Assembly (NCBI GenBank): GCA_947629645.1 | Contig: CANREV010000025.1 | Coordinates: 1-41,273, forward strand | Length of the DNA stretch: 41,273 bases | From: an uncultured Acetatifactor sp. | GTDB taxonomy: Bacteria; Bacillota; Clostridia; Lachnospirales; Lachnospiraceae | Reading direction: 5' to 3' | Made by a program: the position numbers and the translations under genes | Shown here: positions 34,094 through 41,273 of the stretch, piece by piece | Position numbering within the stretch: the first letter of the stretch is position 1 | How the letters are laid out: every line of letters starts with the position of its first letter | The notes under the pieces: generated by a model | Told to the model about the DNA's origin: nothing | Seen by the model: the letters and a program-made list of their open reading frames with translations, nothing else | The model's database searches: none

Positions 34094-36514
34094 ATGGATA
34101 TCGTTCTGAAGATCAAAGAGGAATTGAAAGTGGAAAAATGGCAGGTGGAAGCTGCTGTGAAGTTGATTGACGAGGGGAATACCATTCCCTTTATTTCACG
34201 TTATCGGAAAGAAGCTACCGGGTCTTTGAATGATGAGCAGCTTCGGAATCTTCATGAAAGGCTGGTTTACCTGCGAAATCTGGAAGAGAAAAAGGAACAG
34301 GTATTGGGAAGTATTAAGGAGCAGGGGAAGCTGACGGAGGAGTTAAAGGAAAAAATACTTGCGGCGGAAACTCTGGTGGTGGTGGAGGATCTTTATCGTC
34401 CGTACCGCCCCAAGAGAAAAACCCGCGCCAGCGTAGCCAGGGCAAAGGGATTGGACGGGCTGGCCCGTTTTATATTGGCACAGGATGCCAGGATTCCGGT
34501 GCTGGAGGAAGCGGCCGGATATGTGACATCATCGGATGTGGAGGAGGAGAAGCAGGTTAAAACGGCGGAGGAAGCGCTTCAGGGAGCGAAGGATATCATT
34601 GCCGAGGAACTTTCCGATGAGGCGGATTACCGCATGTATATCAGGGAAGTCACAATGGACGAGGGCGTTATTGCGGCTGCGGCAAAAGATGAAAAGGCGC
34701 AGAGCGTCTATGAGATGTACTATAATTTTGAAGAGCCTGTGAAAAAGATCGCCGGTCATCGCGTGCTGGCACTGAACAGGGGAGAGGCGGAAAAATTCCT
34801 GACTGTAAAGGTCAACGCGCCGGTGGACAGGATCCTGCAGTTTCTTTCCAAGAAGACGATCCATTCTGACAACGAATATACAACTCCGGTGCTTCAGGAA
34901 GTGATACAGGATAGCTATGAAAGATTAATAGCACCCGCTATTGAAAGAGAAATCCGCAACGAACTGACGGAGAGAGCGGAGGACGGCGCTATTGCGGTCT
35001 TTGGAAAAAATCTGGAACAACTGCTGCTGCAGCCGCCTATTGCCGGAAAAGTAGTGTTGGGCTGGGATCCCGCATTTCGTACCGGATGTAAGCTGGCTGT
35101 GGTAGATCCTACCGGCAAGGTGCTGGATACGAAAGTGATCTATCCCACCGCCCCTCAGAATAAAGTGGAGGAATCCAAGGCGGAATTGAAAAAACTGATC
35201 AAAAAATATAATGTGGATTTGATTTCCGTGGGAAATGGTACGGCATCAAGAGAATCCGAACAGGTCATTGTGGAACTGTTAAAGGAGCTGGACCGTCCTG
35301 TGCAGTATGTGATTGTCAATGAAGCGGGAGCCAGCGTTTATTCCGCCAGCAAGCTCGCTACGGAAGAATTTCCCAATTTTGACGTGGGACAAAGGAGCGC
35401 CGCTTCCATCGCCAGAAGGCTTCAGGACCCGTTGGCTGAGCTGGTCAAGATTGATCCAAAATCTATCGGCGTGGGGCAATATCAGCACGATATGAACCAA
35501 AAGAAGCTCAGTGAAGCGTTAAACGGCGTGGTGGAGGACAGCGTCAACAAGGTGGGAGTAGATCTGAATACCGCATCGGTCTCTCTGCTGGAGTACATTT
35601 CCGGTATCAATAAGACGATCGCCAAAAATATCGTGGATTACAGGGAAGCCAACGGACGGTTCACGGACCGCAGGCAGCTGTTGAAGGTGGCCAAACTTGG
35701 TCCTAAGGCGTATGAGCAGTGCGCCGGTTTTATGCGCATACTGGACGGCAGCAATCCGCTGGACGCCACCAGCGTGCATCCGGAATCCTACGAGGCGGCC
35801 ATGAAACTGCTGGACAAGCTTGGAATGACCATGGAAGATGTCAGGGCGGCGCAAAAGAAGGCGGCAGCGAAGCAGGTTGATAAAAAAGCACCTGTTACGG
35901 AAAGACGGCAGCCTCCAAAGAGCACTCCTGAGACCGTGCGGGTCCGCAATACCAACACCGCCATGGGGAAGGCTTTGGCCGCTGCTATGGGCGGCGTGGT
36001 GTTGGAACAGGCTCATGCCGGAGATAACAGAAAGCAGCAGCCCAAAGACAGCAAAGGGAGCGCAAATGATTCCGGGGGCAGGGAGACATCGCTTTCCGTA
36101 TCAAGCCTTGAGAAACGGATTAAGGATAAGAAGCTTCTTTCGCAGGAGCTGGGCATTGGGGAGATTACTTTGACAGATATTTTAAAAGAGCTGGAGAAGC
36201 CCGCAAGGGATCCCAGAGATGACATGCCAAAGCCTGTTTTGCGCAGCGATGTGCTGGATATGAAAGATCTGAAAGTGGGTATGATCCTGAAAGGCACTGT
36301 CCGCAATGTGATCGATTTCGGTGTTTTTGTGGATATCGGCGTCCATCAGGACGGTCTGGTCCATATTTCCCAGATCACTGACCGATATATCAAACATCCC
36401 TTGGAAGCGGTGAGCGTGGGCGATATCGTGGATGTTCAGGTATTATCTGTGGATACTGCGAAAAAACGGATCGGGCTGACCATGAAGATATCCGCCGACA
36501 AAAATAAGTCTTGA
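34094..36514 (+). CDS. Tex-type RNA-binding transcription accessory protein
   Basis: This 806-residue protein follows the Tex layout: helical N-terminal region, YqgF/RNase H-like domain (GWDPAFRTGCKLAVVDPTGKVLDTKVIYP, about 325-450), helix-hairpin-helix repeats (SLLEYISGINKTIAKNIVDYREANGRF, about 495-565) and a C-terminal S1 domain (LKVGMILKGTVRNVIDFGVFVDIG, from about 730). Tex binds nucleic acid and acts with RNA polymerase and ribosome-linked processes. A low-complexity insert of roughly 80 residues (about 588-665, rich in Lys, Ala, Asn, Ser) separates HhH and S1, making it longer than usual. Its stop overlaps the -35 of the MarR promoter. Confidence 0.93.
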   Translation: MDIVLKIKEELKVEKWQVEAAVKLIDEGNTIPFISRYRKEATGSLNDEQLRNLHERLVYLRNLEEKKEQVLGSIKEQGKLTEELKEKILAAETLVVVEDLYRPYRPKRKTRASVARAKGLDGLARFILAQDARIPVLEEAAGYVTSSDVEEEKQVKTAEEALQGAKDIIAEELSDEADYRMYIREVTMDEGVIAAAAKDEKAQSVYEMYYNFEEPVKKIAGHRVLALNRGEAEKFLTVKVNAPVDRILQFLSKKTIHSDNEYTTPVLQEVIQDSYERLIAPAIEREIRNELTERAEDGAIAVFGKNLEQLLLQPPIAGKVVLGWDPAFRTGCKLAVVDPTGKVLDTKVIYPTAPQNKVEESKAELKKLIKKYNVDLISVGNGTASRESEQVIVELLKELDRPVQYVIVNEAGASVYSASKLATEEFPNFDVGQRSAASIARRLQDPLAELVKIDPKSIGVGQYQHDMNQKKLSEALNGVVEDSVNKVGVDLNTASVSLLEYISGINKTIAKNIVDYREANGRFTDRRQLLKVAKLGPKAYEQCAGFMRILDGSNPLDATSVHPESYEAAMKLLDKLGMTMEDVRAAQKKAAAKQVDKKAPVTERRQPPKSTPETVRVRNTNTAMGKALAAAMGGVVLEQAHAGDNRKQQPKDSKGSANDSGGRETSLSVSSLEKRIKDKKLLSQELGIGEITLTDILKELEKPARDPRDDMPKPVLRSDVLDMKDLKVGMILKGTVRNVIDFGVFVDIGVHQDGLVHISQITDRYIKHPLEAVSVGDIVDVQVLSVDTAKKRIGLTMKISADKNKS

Positions 36515-36539
36515 CAATATAGGGAAACTGCTGTAATGT
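36511..36539 (+). promoter_or_regulatory. promoter of MarR-ABC operon
   Basis: TTGACA (36511-36516) overlaps the tex stop codon. The -10 is TGTAAT (36532-36537, 15-bp gap) or TAATGT (36534-36539, 17-bp gap). Either way it runs into the operator at 36538. Confidence 0.6.
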
Positions 36540-36577
36540 TAGTGTACTAACAAAAAAGTTAGTACGCTAACATTTTT
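36537..36577. promoter_or_regulatory. double MarR-type operator, also a hairpin with T5
   Basis: GTTAG-TGTA-CTAAC (36538-36551) and GTTAG-TACG-CTAAC (36558-36571) are two palindromes 20 bp apart, two helical turns. Together they form a 15-bp inverted repeat with A6 loop, all paired if one G-U is allowed, followed by TTTTT. It can serve both as a two-dimer operator over the -10/start region and as a tex terminator. Confidence 0.75.
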
Positions 36578-36667
36578 GTGCTTTACTTTATGACAAGTAC
36601 GCTATTTGGACGGCGGTTTTCTTTGCTGCCATCGTCTGCGAAAGAGCCGGGCTGTACGGAGGGGGAT

Positions 36668-37150
36668 ATGGAAGAGAAAAAATGGGACAGGGAACAGTCT
36701 ATCGCGTTTATCCTGCGCATGATCCACAATCAGACTAAGTCGGTGATCCATAAAAGTTTCCCAAAGTGTGACAGCATGCCTTTATCCCAGCTGCAGGGGG
36801 GTATTATGGGGTATCTGTACCATCACGCCGACCAGCCGGTTTATCAGCGTGACATTGAAAAGGTGTTTCGCATTTCCAGAGCTACTGCCACCAACGCGCT
36901 GCAGGTGATGGAGAAAAACGGATTGATCGTGAGAAAAAGTCAGGATAAGGATGCGCGTTTAAAGAGGATCATGATGACGGAACCTGCCTGTAAACAGCAT
37001 GCCAGGGTAGAGGAACACTTGCGCCTTATGGACCAGCGGATGCTTAAGGGAATGACAAAAGAGGAAGTCTCCCAGCTGTATGGGCTGCTTTACAAACTGC
37101 TGGCTAATCTGGAGGAGATGGAGGCGGAGTGGGAAGAGTTTCAGGGTTGA
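36668..37150 (+). CDS. MarR-family regulator of ABC exporter
   Basis: The 160-residue product is a MarR-type winged-helix regulator. Residues 40-95 carry the DNA-binding part (LQGGIMGYLYHHADQPVYQRDIEKVFRISRATATNALQVMEKNGLIVRKSQDKDAR), flanked by dimerisation helices. ATG 36668 was chosen because GGAGG (36658-36662) precedes it by 5 nt; the longer frame has no site. It heads an operon with two ABC half-transporters 58 bp on, a well-known autoregulated arrangement. Its operators are probably the twin palindromes at 36538-36571. Likely inducer: an exported drug or metabolite. Confidence 0.9.
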   Translation: MEEKKWDREQSIAFILRMIHNQTKSVIHKSFPKCDSMPLSQLQGGIMGYLYHHADQPVYQRDIEKVFRISRATATNALQVMEKNGLIVRKSQDKDARLKRIMMTEPACKQHARVEEHLRLMDQRMLKGMTKEEVSQLYGLLYKLLANLEEMEAEWEEFQG

Positions 37151-37208
37151 TAAGATAATAGTAAGATAAATTAGTAAGATAAATAGAAACAAGAAAGGAT
37201 GTGTGTTT

Positions 37209-38957
37209 ATGTTAAAGACACTCGGAGCACAGATCAGGGAGTTTAAAAAAGCTTCCGCCGTGACCCCTGTTTTCATGATAGCGGAGGTTATCATGGAAAT
37301 GATCATCCCGCTTTTGATGGCTTCTATTATTGACGGAGGCGTAGAAGCGGGAAATATGAACCATATTTTTAAAGTAGGCGCGCTGATGCTTCTGGCGGCG
37401 CTTCTCAGCCTTTCCTTCGGGATCGGGGGCGGAGTGTTCGGCGCGAAGGCTTCCACCGGATTTGCCAGAAATCTGCGAAAAGCAATGTATGAGAATATAC
37501 AGACTTACAGCTTTTCCAATATTGATAAGTTCAGCACGTCCGGTCTGGTCACAAGACTGACCACCGATGTCACTAATATACAGAACGCTTACCAGATGAT
37601 ACTGCGTATGGCTATGCGGGCGCCTTTCAGCCTGATCATCGCCATGTGTATGTCCTTTTATATCAGTCCCAGACTTGCCAGCGTTTATCTGGTCGCCGTG
37701 CTGATACTGGGCTGTATCCTGGCGGTGATCGTGACCACCGCAATGAAACATTTTACCCAGGCGTTTCCCAAGTACGATGACCTCAATGAGAGCGTGCAGG
37801 AGAACGTGGCGGCTATCCGCGTGGTGAAAGCGTATGTGCGGGAAGAGCATGAAAATCAGAAATTCAAGAAAGCCAGCGAAAATATTTACAAAATCTTCTG
37901 CAAGGCGGAGGGCATCGTAGCCTGGAACAGTCCGGTTATGAATCTGACCGTTTATACCTGTATGATACTGATCAGCTGGATGGGAGCCCACATGGTGGTG
38001 CAAAACGAACTGACCACAGGACAGCTCATGAGTCTTCTGACTTATTGCATGAATATCCTGATGAATCTGATGATGCTGTCCATGATCTTCGTGATGATCA
38101 CCATGTCCGCGGCCAGCGCAAGACGTATCTGCGAAGTGTTAAATGAAAAGCCGGACCTTGCCAATCCGGAGCATCCCGTGTATGAGGTAAAAGACGGCAG
38201 CATCCGGTTCGACCATGTGTCTTTCAGCTATAAAAAGAACGCTTCCACGCCGGTGTTGAAAAATATCGATCTGGATATTAAGTCCGGCGAGACCATCGGT
38301 ATTATCGGCGGCACCGGAAGCGCAAAATCCAGTATGGTCAACCTGATCAGCAGACTCTATGATGTGACGGAGGGAAAACTTCTGGTGGGCGGGGTTGATG
38401 TCCGCGATTATGACATGGAAACGCTGCGGAACCAGGTGGCGGTAGTGCTGCAGAACAATGTGTTATTTTCCGGGACCATTCTTGAAAATCTGCGCTGGGG
38501 CGACAAAAACGCCACGGAGGAGGAATGCAGGCATGCCTGTGAACTGGCCTGCGCCGATGAGTTTATCCAAAAGATGCCGGACGGATATCACACTTACATA
38601 GAGCAGGGAGGAACCAATGTGTCCGGCGGACAGAAGCAGAGGCTGTGTATCGCCAGAGCGCTGTTGAAAAAGCCCCGTATCCTGATCCTGGATGATTCCA
38701 CCAGCGCCGTGGATACCGCAACGGACGCTAAGATCAGGAAATCCTTTGCGCAGGAGATCCCCGGAACGACAAAACTGATCATCGCCCAGAGGATTTCCAG
38801 CGTGGAGCATGCGGACAGGATCATCGTGATGCACGAAGGCGAGGTCAACGGATTCGGCACCCATGAAGAATTGCTGGCAAACAACGAGATCTATCGGGAT
38901 GTCTATGAGTCCCAGACCGGCGGAAGCGGCGACTTTGATGAGAATGGAGGTATGTAG
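37209..38957 (+). CDS. ABC exporter half-transporter, degenerate-site subunit
   Basis: This 582-residue half-transporter has six membrane helices in about 1-305 and an ATPase domain in about 325-575. Walker A is GGTGSAKS (367-374) with Ala in place of the usual Gly before Lys, the signature is VSGGQ (471-475), and Walker B ends LILDDST with Asp at the catalytic Glu position (D496). These features mark the degenerate-site partner of heterodimeric exporters such as BmrC/BmrD and TM287/288. ATG 37209 follows AAAGGA by 9 nt. The next subunit starts 2 bp after its stop. Substrate probably a drug or peptide-like compound. Confidence 0.9.
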   Translation: MLKTLGAQIREFKKASAVTPVFMIAEVIMEMIIPLLMASIIDGGVEAGNMNHIFKVGALMLLAALLSLSFGIGGGVFGAKASTGFARNLRKAMYENIQTYSFSNIDKFSTSGLVTRLTTDVTNIQNAYQMILRMAMRAPFSLIIAMCMSFYISPRLASVYLVAVLILGCILAVIVTTAMKHFTQAFPKYDDLNESVQENVAAIRVVKAYVREEHENQKFKKASENIYKIFCKAEGIVAWNSPVMNLTVYTCMILISWMGAHMVVQNELTTGQLMSLLTYCMNILMNLMMLSMIFVMITMSAASARRICEVLNEKPDLANPEHPVYEVKDGSIRFDHVSFSYKKNASTPVLKNIDLDIKSGETIGIIGGTGSAKSSMVNLISRLYDVTEGKLLVGGVDVRDYDMETLRNQVAVVLQNNVLFSGTILENLRWGDKNATEEECRHACELACADEFIQKMPDGYHTYIEQGGTNVSGGQKQRLCIARALLKKPRILILDDSTSAVDTATDAKIRKSFAQEIPGTTKLIIAQRISSVEHADRIIVMHEGEVNGFGTHEELLANNEIYRDVYESQTGGSGDFDENGGM

Positions 38958-38959
38958 AG

Positions 38960-40894
38960 ATGGCGGAAGACAGAAGACCGAAAGTAAATCAGGGTCCCGG
39001 TATGCGTGGAATGAGGGGTCCCAGACCCAAGATTGAAAATCCCGGCAAACTTTTAAAGAGAATGCTGGCTTATACTTTTAAAGACTACGCGGTTCAATGG
39101 ATCGTGGTGGTGATATGTATTGTGGCGTCCGTGCTTTGCTCTCTGCAGGGAATGCTTTTCATCGGCACGCTGATCGATGATTATATCGCGCCGCTTTTGG
39201 GACAGCAGGTTCCCGATTACAGCGCGCTGGCGGCAGCCATAGGCAGGGTAGCGTGCTTTTACGGAGTGGGCGTTATCGCCGCCTTCACCCAGTCCAGAGT
39301 CATGATCTATATTACCCAGGGAACCATGAAAAAGCTCAGGGACGATATGTTTGAACGGATGGAAAAGCTTCCTATCAAATATTTTGATACTCATGCCCAC
39401 GGCGATATCATGTCCTTATATACCAATGATATCGATACTATGCGCCAGATGATCAGCCAGAGTATTCCCCAGTTTTTAAACAGCGGCATCACGGTGGTCA
39501 GCACGTTGGTGTCTATGATCGCACTGGACATTCCTCTGACGCTTGTGACACTATTGATGGTGGCCGTTATGATCATGGCGGCGAAAAAGATCGGTTCCCA
39601 GAGCAGCCGTTTCTTCCTTGCGCAGCAGAAAGACCTGGGCGTGCTGAACGGATGTATCGAGGAAACCATGACCGGACAGAAGGTGGTGAAGGTCTTCTGC
39701 CACGAAGAGGAAAGCCTGGCCCAGTTCAATCAATGGAACGATCAGCTCTGCGACAGCGCTTACCGTGCCAACAAGTTTGCGAACATCATGGGGCCTGTGA
39801 ACGCCCAGCTGGGAAATCTGAGCTATGTGGTCTGCGCGGTGGCAGGCGGCATCCTCGCCATCACAGGTATCTCGGGACTCAGCCTCGGCGCGCTGGCAAG
39901 CTTTCTGACCCTGAATAAGTCGTTCAGCATGCCGATCAACCAGATCAGTATGCAGTTCAACAGTATCATTATGGCGTTAGCCGGTGCGGACCGTATCTTT
40001 AAACTGATGGATGAGACGCCGGAGGTGGACGAGGGCTATGTGGAGCTGGTAAACGCTGTAAGGAACGAGAAGGGCGAACTGGAGGAGAGCAGAGAGAGAA
40101 CCGGGCTCTGGGCGTGGAAGCACTACCACAAAGCGGACAACACGACCACCTATCAGGAACTGCAGGGAGATGTGGTCTTCGACCATGTGGACTTCGGCTA
40201 TAACGATGACAAGATGATCCTTCATGACATAGAGTTATACGCAAAACCGGGTCAGAAGATCGCGTTTGTCGGGGCCACCGGAGCGGGAAAGACTACCATC
40301 ACCAATCTGATCAACCGTTTTTACGACATTCAGGACGGCAAGATCCGCTACGATGGCATTAATATCAATAAGATCAAAAAAGACGATCTGCGCCGGTCGC
40401 TGGGGATTGTGCTCCAGGATACCCACCTGTTTACGGGAACCGTGATGGAAAACATCCGTTATGGAAAACTGGACGCCACAGATGAGGAAGTGATGAAGGC
40501 GGCAAGGCTTGCCAACGCGGACGGGTTTATCAGGCGTCTCCCCGCAGGGTACGGCACCATGCTCCACGGCGACGGGGCCAATTTAAGCCAGGGGCAGAGA
40601 CAGCTTCTGGCCATCGCCAGAGCGGCCATCGCCGACCCGCCGGTACTGATCCTTGACGAGGCGACCAGTTCGATCGATACCAGAACGGAGAAGCTGGTAC
40701 AGCAGGGTATGGACGCGTTGATGAAGGGACGGACCAATTTCGTCATTGCCCACAGACTTTCCACGGTCAAAAACAGCGACTGTATCATGGTGCTGGAACA
40801 GGGCCGTATCATTGAGCGCGGTACCCACGACCAGTTGATCCAGCAGAAGGGCAAGTACTATCAGCTTTATACGGGAAATGCGGTGACACAGTAA
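38960..40894 (+). CDS. ABC exporter half-transporter, catalytic-site subunit
   Basis: The 644-residue partner has a basic Gly/Arg/Pro-rich N-terminal tail, six membrane helices (about 40-345) and an ATPase domain (about 405-640). Walker A is a canonical GATGAGKT (438-445), Walker B ends LILDEATS with the catalytic E567, while its signature is the variant LSQGQ (542-546). In the heterodimer its Walker motifs pair with the VSGGQ of the first subunit to form the active site, and its LSQGQ completes the degenerate one. About 45 charged residues (365-405) are inserted between the membrane and ATPase domains. GGAGG at 38946-38950 drives translation. Confidence 0.92.
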   Translation: MAEDRRPKVNQGPGMRGMRGPRPKIENPGKLLKRMLAYTFKDYAVQWIVVVICIVASVLCSLQGMLFIGTLIDDYIAPLLGQQVPDYSALAAAIGRVACFYGVGVIAAFTQSRVMIYITQGTMKKLRDDMFERMEKLPIKYFDTHAHGDIMSLYTNDIDTMRQMISQSIPQFLNSGITVVSTLVSMIALDIPLTLVTLLMVAVMIMAAKKIGSQSSRFFLAQQKDLGVLNGCIEETMTGQKVVKVFCHEEESLAQFNQWNDQLCDSAYRANKFANIMGPVNAQLGNLSYVVCAVAGGILAITGISGLSLGALASFLTLNKSFSMPINQISMQFNSIIMALAGADRIFKLMDETPEVDEGYVELVNAVRNEKGELEESRERTGLWAWKHYHKADNTTTYQELQGDVVFDHVDFGYNDDKMILHDIELYAKPGQKIAFVGATGAGKTTITNLINRFYDIQDGKIRYDGININKIKKDDLRRSLGIVLQDTHLFTGTVMENIRYGKLDATDEEVMKAARLANADGFIRRLPAGYGTMLHGDGANLSQGQRQLLAIARAAIADPPVLILDEATSSIDTRTEKLVQQGMDALMKGRTNFVIAHRLSTVKNSDCIMVLEQGRIIERGTHDQLIQQKGKYYQLYTGNAVTQ

Positions 40895-40920
40895 AAACGC
40901 ATCGGTGCCTGCAAAAATTC

Positions 40921-40948
40921 TTGACAATCCGGCACGCGGCGGTATAAT
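40921..40948 (+). promoter_or_regulatory. consensus promoter of FMN riboswitch RNA
   Basis: Perfect TTGACA (40921-40926) and TATAAT (40943-40948), 16 bp apart, with transcription expected to start shortly before the riboswitch. Confidence 0.85.
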
Positions 40949-40974
40949 GACATATGGAACAAAAAACTGAAAAT

Positions 40975-41116
40975 TCTTCAGGGTCGGGTGAGATTCCCTA
41001 CTGGCGGTATAGTCCGCGACCCGCGGAAAGAAAGGGTTGTTGAGCGTCAACACTTTCTAAGGCGGCTGATTCGGTGAAAGTCCGGAACCAACAGTATAGT
41101 CTGGATGAAAGAAGAA
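40975..41116 (+). ncRNA. FMN riboswitch (RFN element)
   Basis: The conserved segments occur in order: TCTTCAGGGTCGGGTGA near 40975, TTCCCTACTGGCGGTATAG, GTCCGCGACCCGCGGAA, then GCTGATTCGGTGAAAGTCC, CCAACAGTATAGTCTGGATG and GAAAGAAG. These are the six-stem junction motifs of the RFN aptamer that binds FMN and normally controls riboflavin synthesis or uptake. A terminator follows 60 nt later. Confidence 0.95.
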
Positions 41117-41175
41117 ATGTTGGATTGGCGTCCTGATCGGAGGATGGCAGTCGATATTGGCGCCGCAAAAGCAGA

Positions 41176-41204
41176 CCCTGAATCTTCGGATTCAGGGTTT
41201 TTTT
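41176..41204 (+). terminator. riboswitch expression-platform terminator
   Basis: CCCTGAATC (41176-41184), TTCG tetraloop, GATTCAGGG (41189-41197), then seven T. A classic intrinsic terminator, presumably formed when FMN is bound. Confidence 0.92.
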
Positions 41205-41240
41205 ATATAATAGGAAATTCCTCCTGCCGGAGAAAACTAT

Positions 41241-41265
41241 AAAAATGCCCGCATAAAAGCGGGCA
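41241..41265 (-). terminator. terminator of an opposing gene beyond the window
   Basis: TGCCCGC (41246-41252) and GCGGGCA (41259-41265) form a 7-bp stem; A5 at 41241-41245 becomes a T tract on the minus strand. The polarity suggests a minus-strand gene to the right. No coding sequence starts between the riboswitch terminator and the window end. Confidence 0.6.
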
Positions 41266-41273
41266 CAAAAACA

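Noticed and set aside
38300..38345. Altered Walker A (GGTGSAKS) as a sign of a broken ABC gene
   Set aside because: The gene is otherwise intact and the variant fits the degenerate-site subunit of heterodimeric exporters.
1..41273. CRISPR arrays, tRNA or rRNA genes, insertion sequences
   Set aside because: No regularly spaced repeats, no tRNA cloverleaf or rRNA sequence and no transposase were seen on either strand.

Overview
The window looks like chromosome of an anaerobic, probably motile, pectin-using member of the Lachnospiraceae (Clostridia). The lineage call is inference. It rests on clostridial-type ribosome binding sites, strict sigma-A promoters, a phosphotransbutyrylase/butyrate kinase pair, a Tn916-type integrase, a sigma-D-like promoter, a hemerythrin-CheX fusion, an FMN riboswitch and a prfB frameshift. 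Positions 1 to about 3600 are visibly AT-rich and belong to an integrative element; the rest is of balanced composition and looks like core or long-resident chromosome.

Region by region. (1) 1-3650: the int end of a small integrative element, with a Rep_trans-type replication/mobilisation initiator, an HNH-associated protein, a Tn916-type excisionase and a tyrosine integrase, followed by tandem 11-bp repeats that look like integrase arm sites. (2) 3657-10888: a low-molecular-weight tyrosine phosphatase, a TetR regulator, and a translationally coupled MMPL transporter plus a large GLUG-repeat membrane-anchored surface protein. A perfect 8-bp inverted repeat sits upstream of the MMPL promoter. 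(3) 11016-13032: ptb-buk, the substrate-level ATP route from butyryl-CoA to butyrate. (4) 13093-23376: a galacturonate/pectin locus. It holds an AraC regulator, lacI-uxaC on the minus strand, divergent uxaB-uxaA on the plus strand, a short protein that may derive from a GH105 hydrolase, a GH28 polygalacturonase and a TIM-barrel epimerase. A pectin methylesterase lies further on at 26908-27957. (5) 23489-26816: a HerA/DUF853 ATPase, an unrecognised 216-residue protein behind a near-consensus sigma-D promoter, and a hemerythrin-CheX fusion. (6) 28210-31978: secA and prfB, the latter needing +1 frameshifting. (7) 31975-36514: a DUF975 membrane protein, a small CxxC/HExxH protein, a DUF4190 protein and tex. 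(8) 36537-40894: a MarR-controlled heterodimeric ABC exporter. (9) 40921-41265: a consensus promoter, an FMN riboswitch, its terminator, and a second hairpin oriented as a terminator for an opposing gene beyond the window.

How the parts work together. The GH28 and pectinesterase lack signal peptides, so the locus appears to process imported, partly methylated oligogalacturonides inside the cell. UxaC, UxaB and UxaA then take D-galacturonate to 2-keto-3-deoxygluconate. The LacI protein probably controls both divergent units through two matching 14-bp operators (16728-16741 and 16878-16891). Fermentation of the resulting pyruvate could drain through ptb-buk. The best leads for something undescribed are the sigma-D-linked protein at 25210-25860, the CxxC/HExxH protein at 32809-33363, the secA leader with its tandem repeat and three-codon in-frame ORF, and the possibly orphan FMN riboswitch at the right end.
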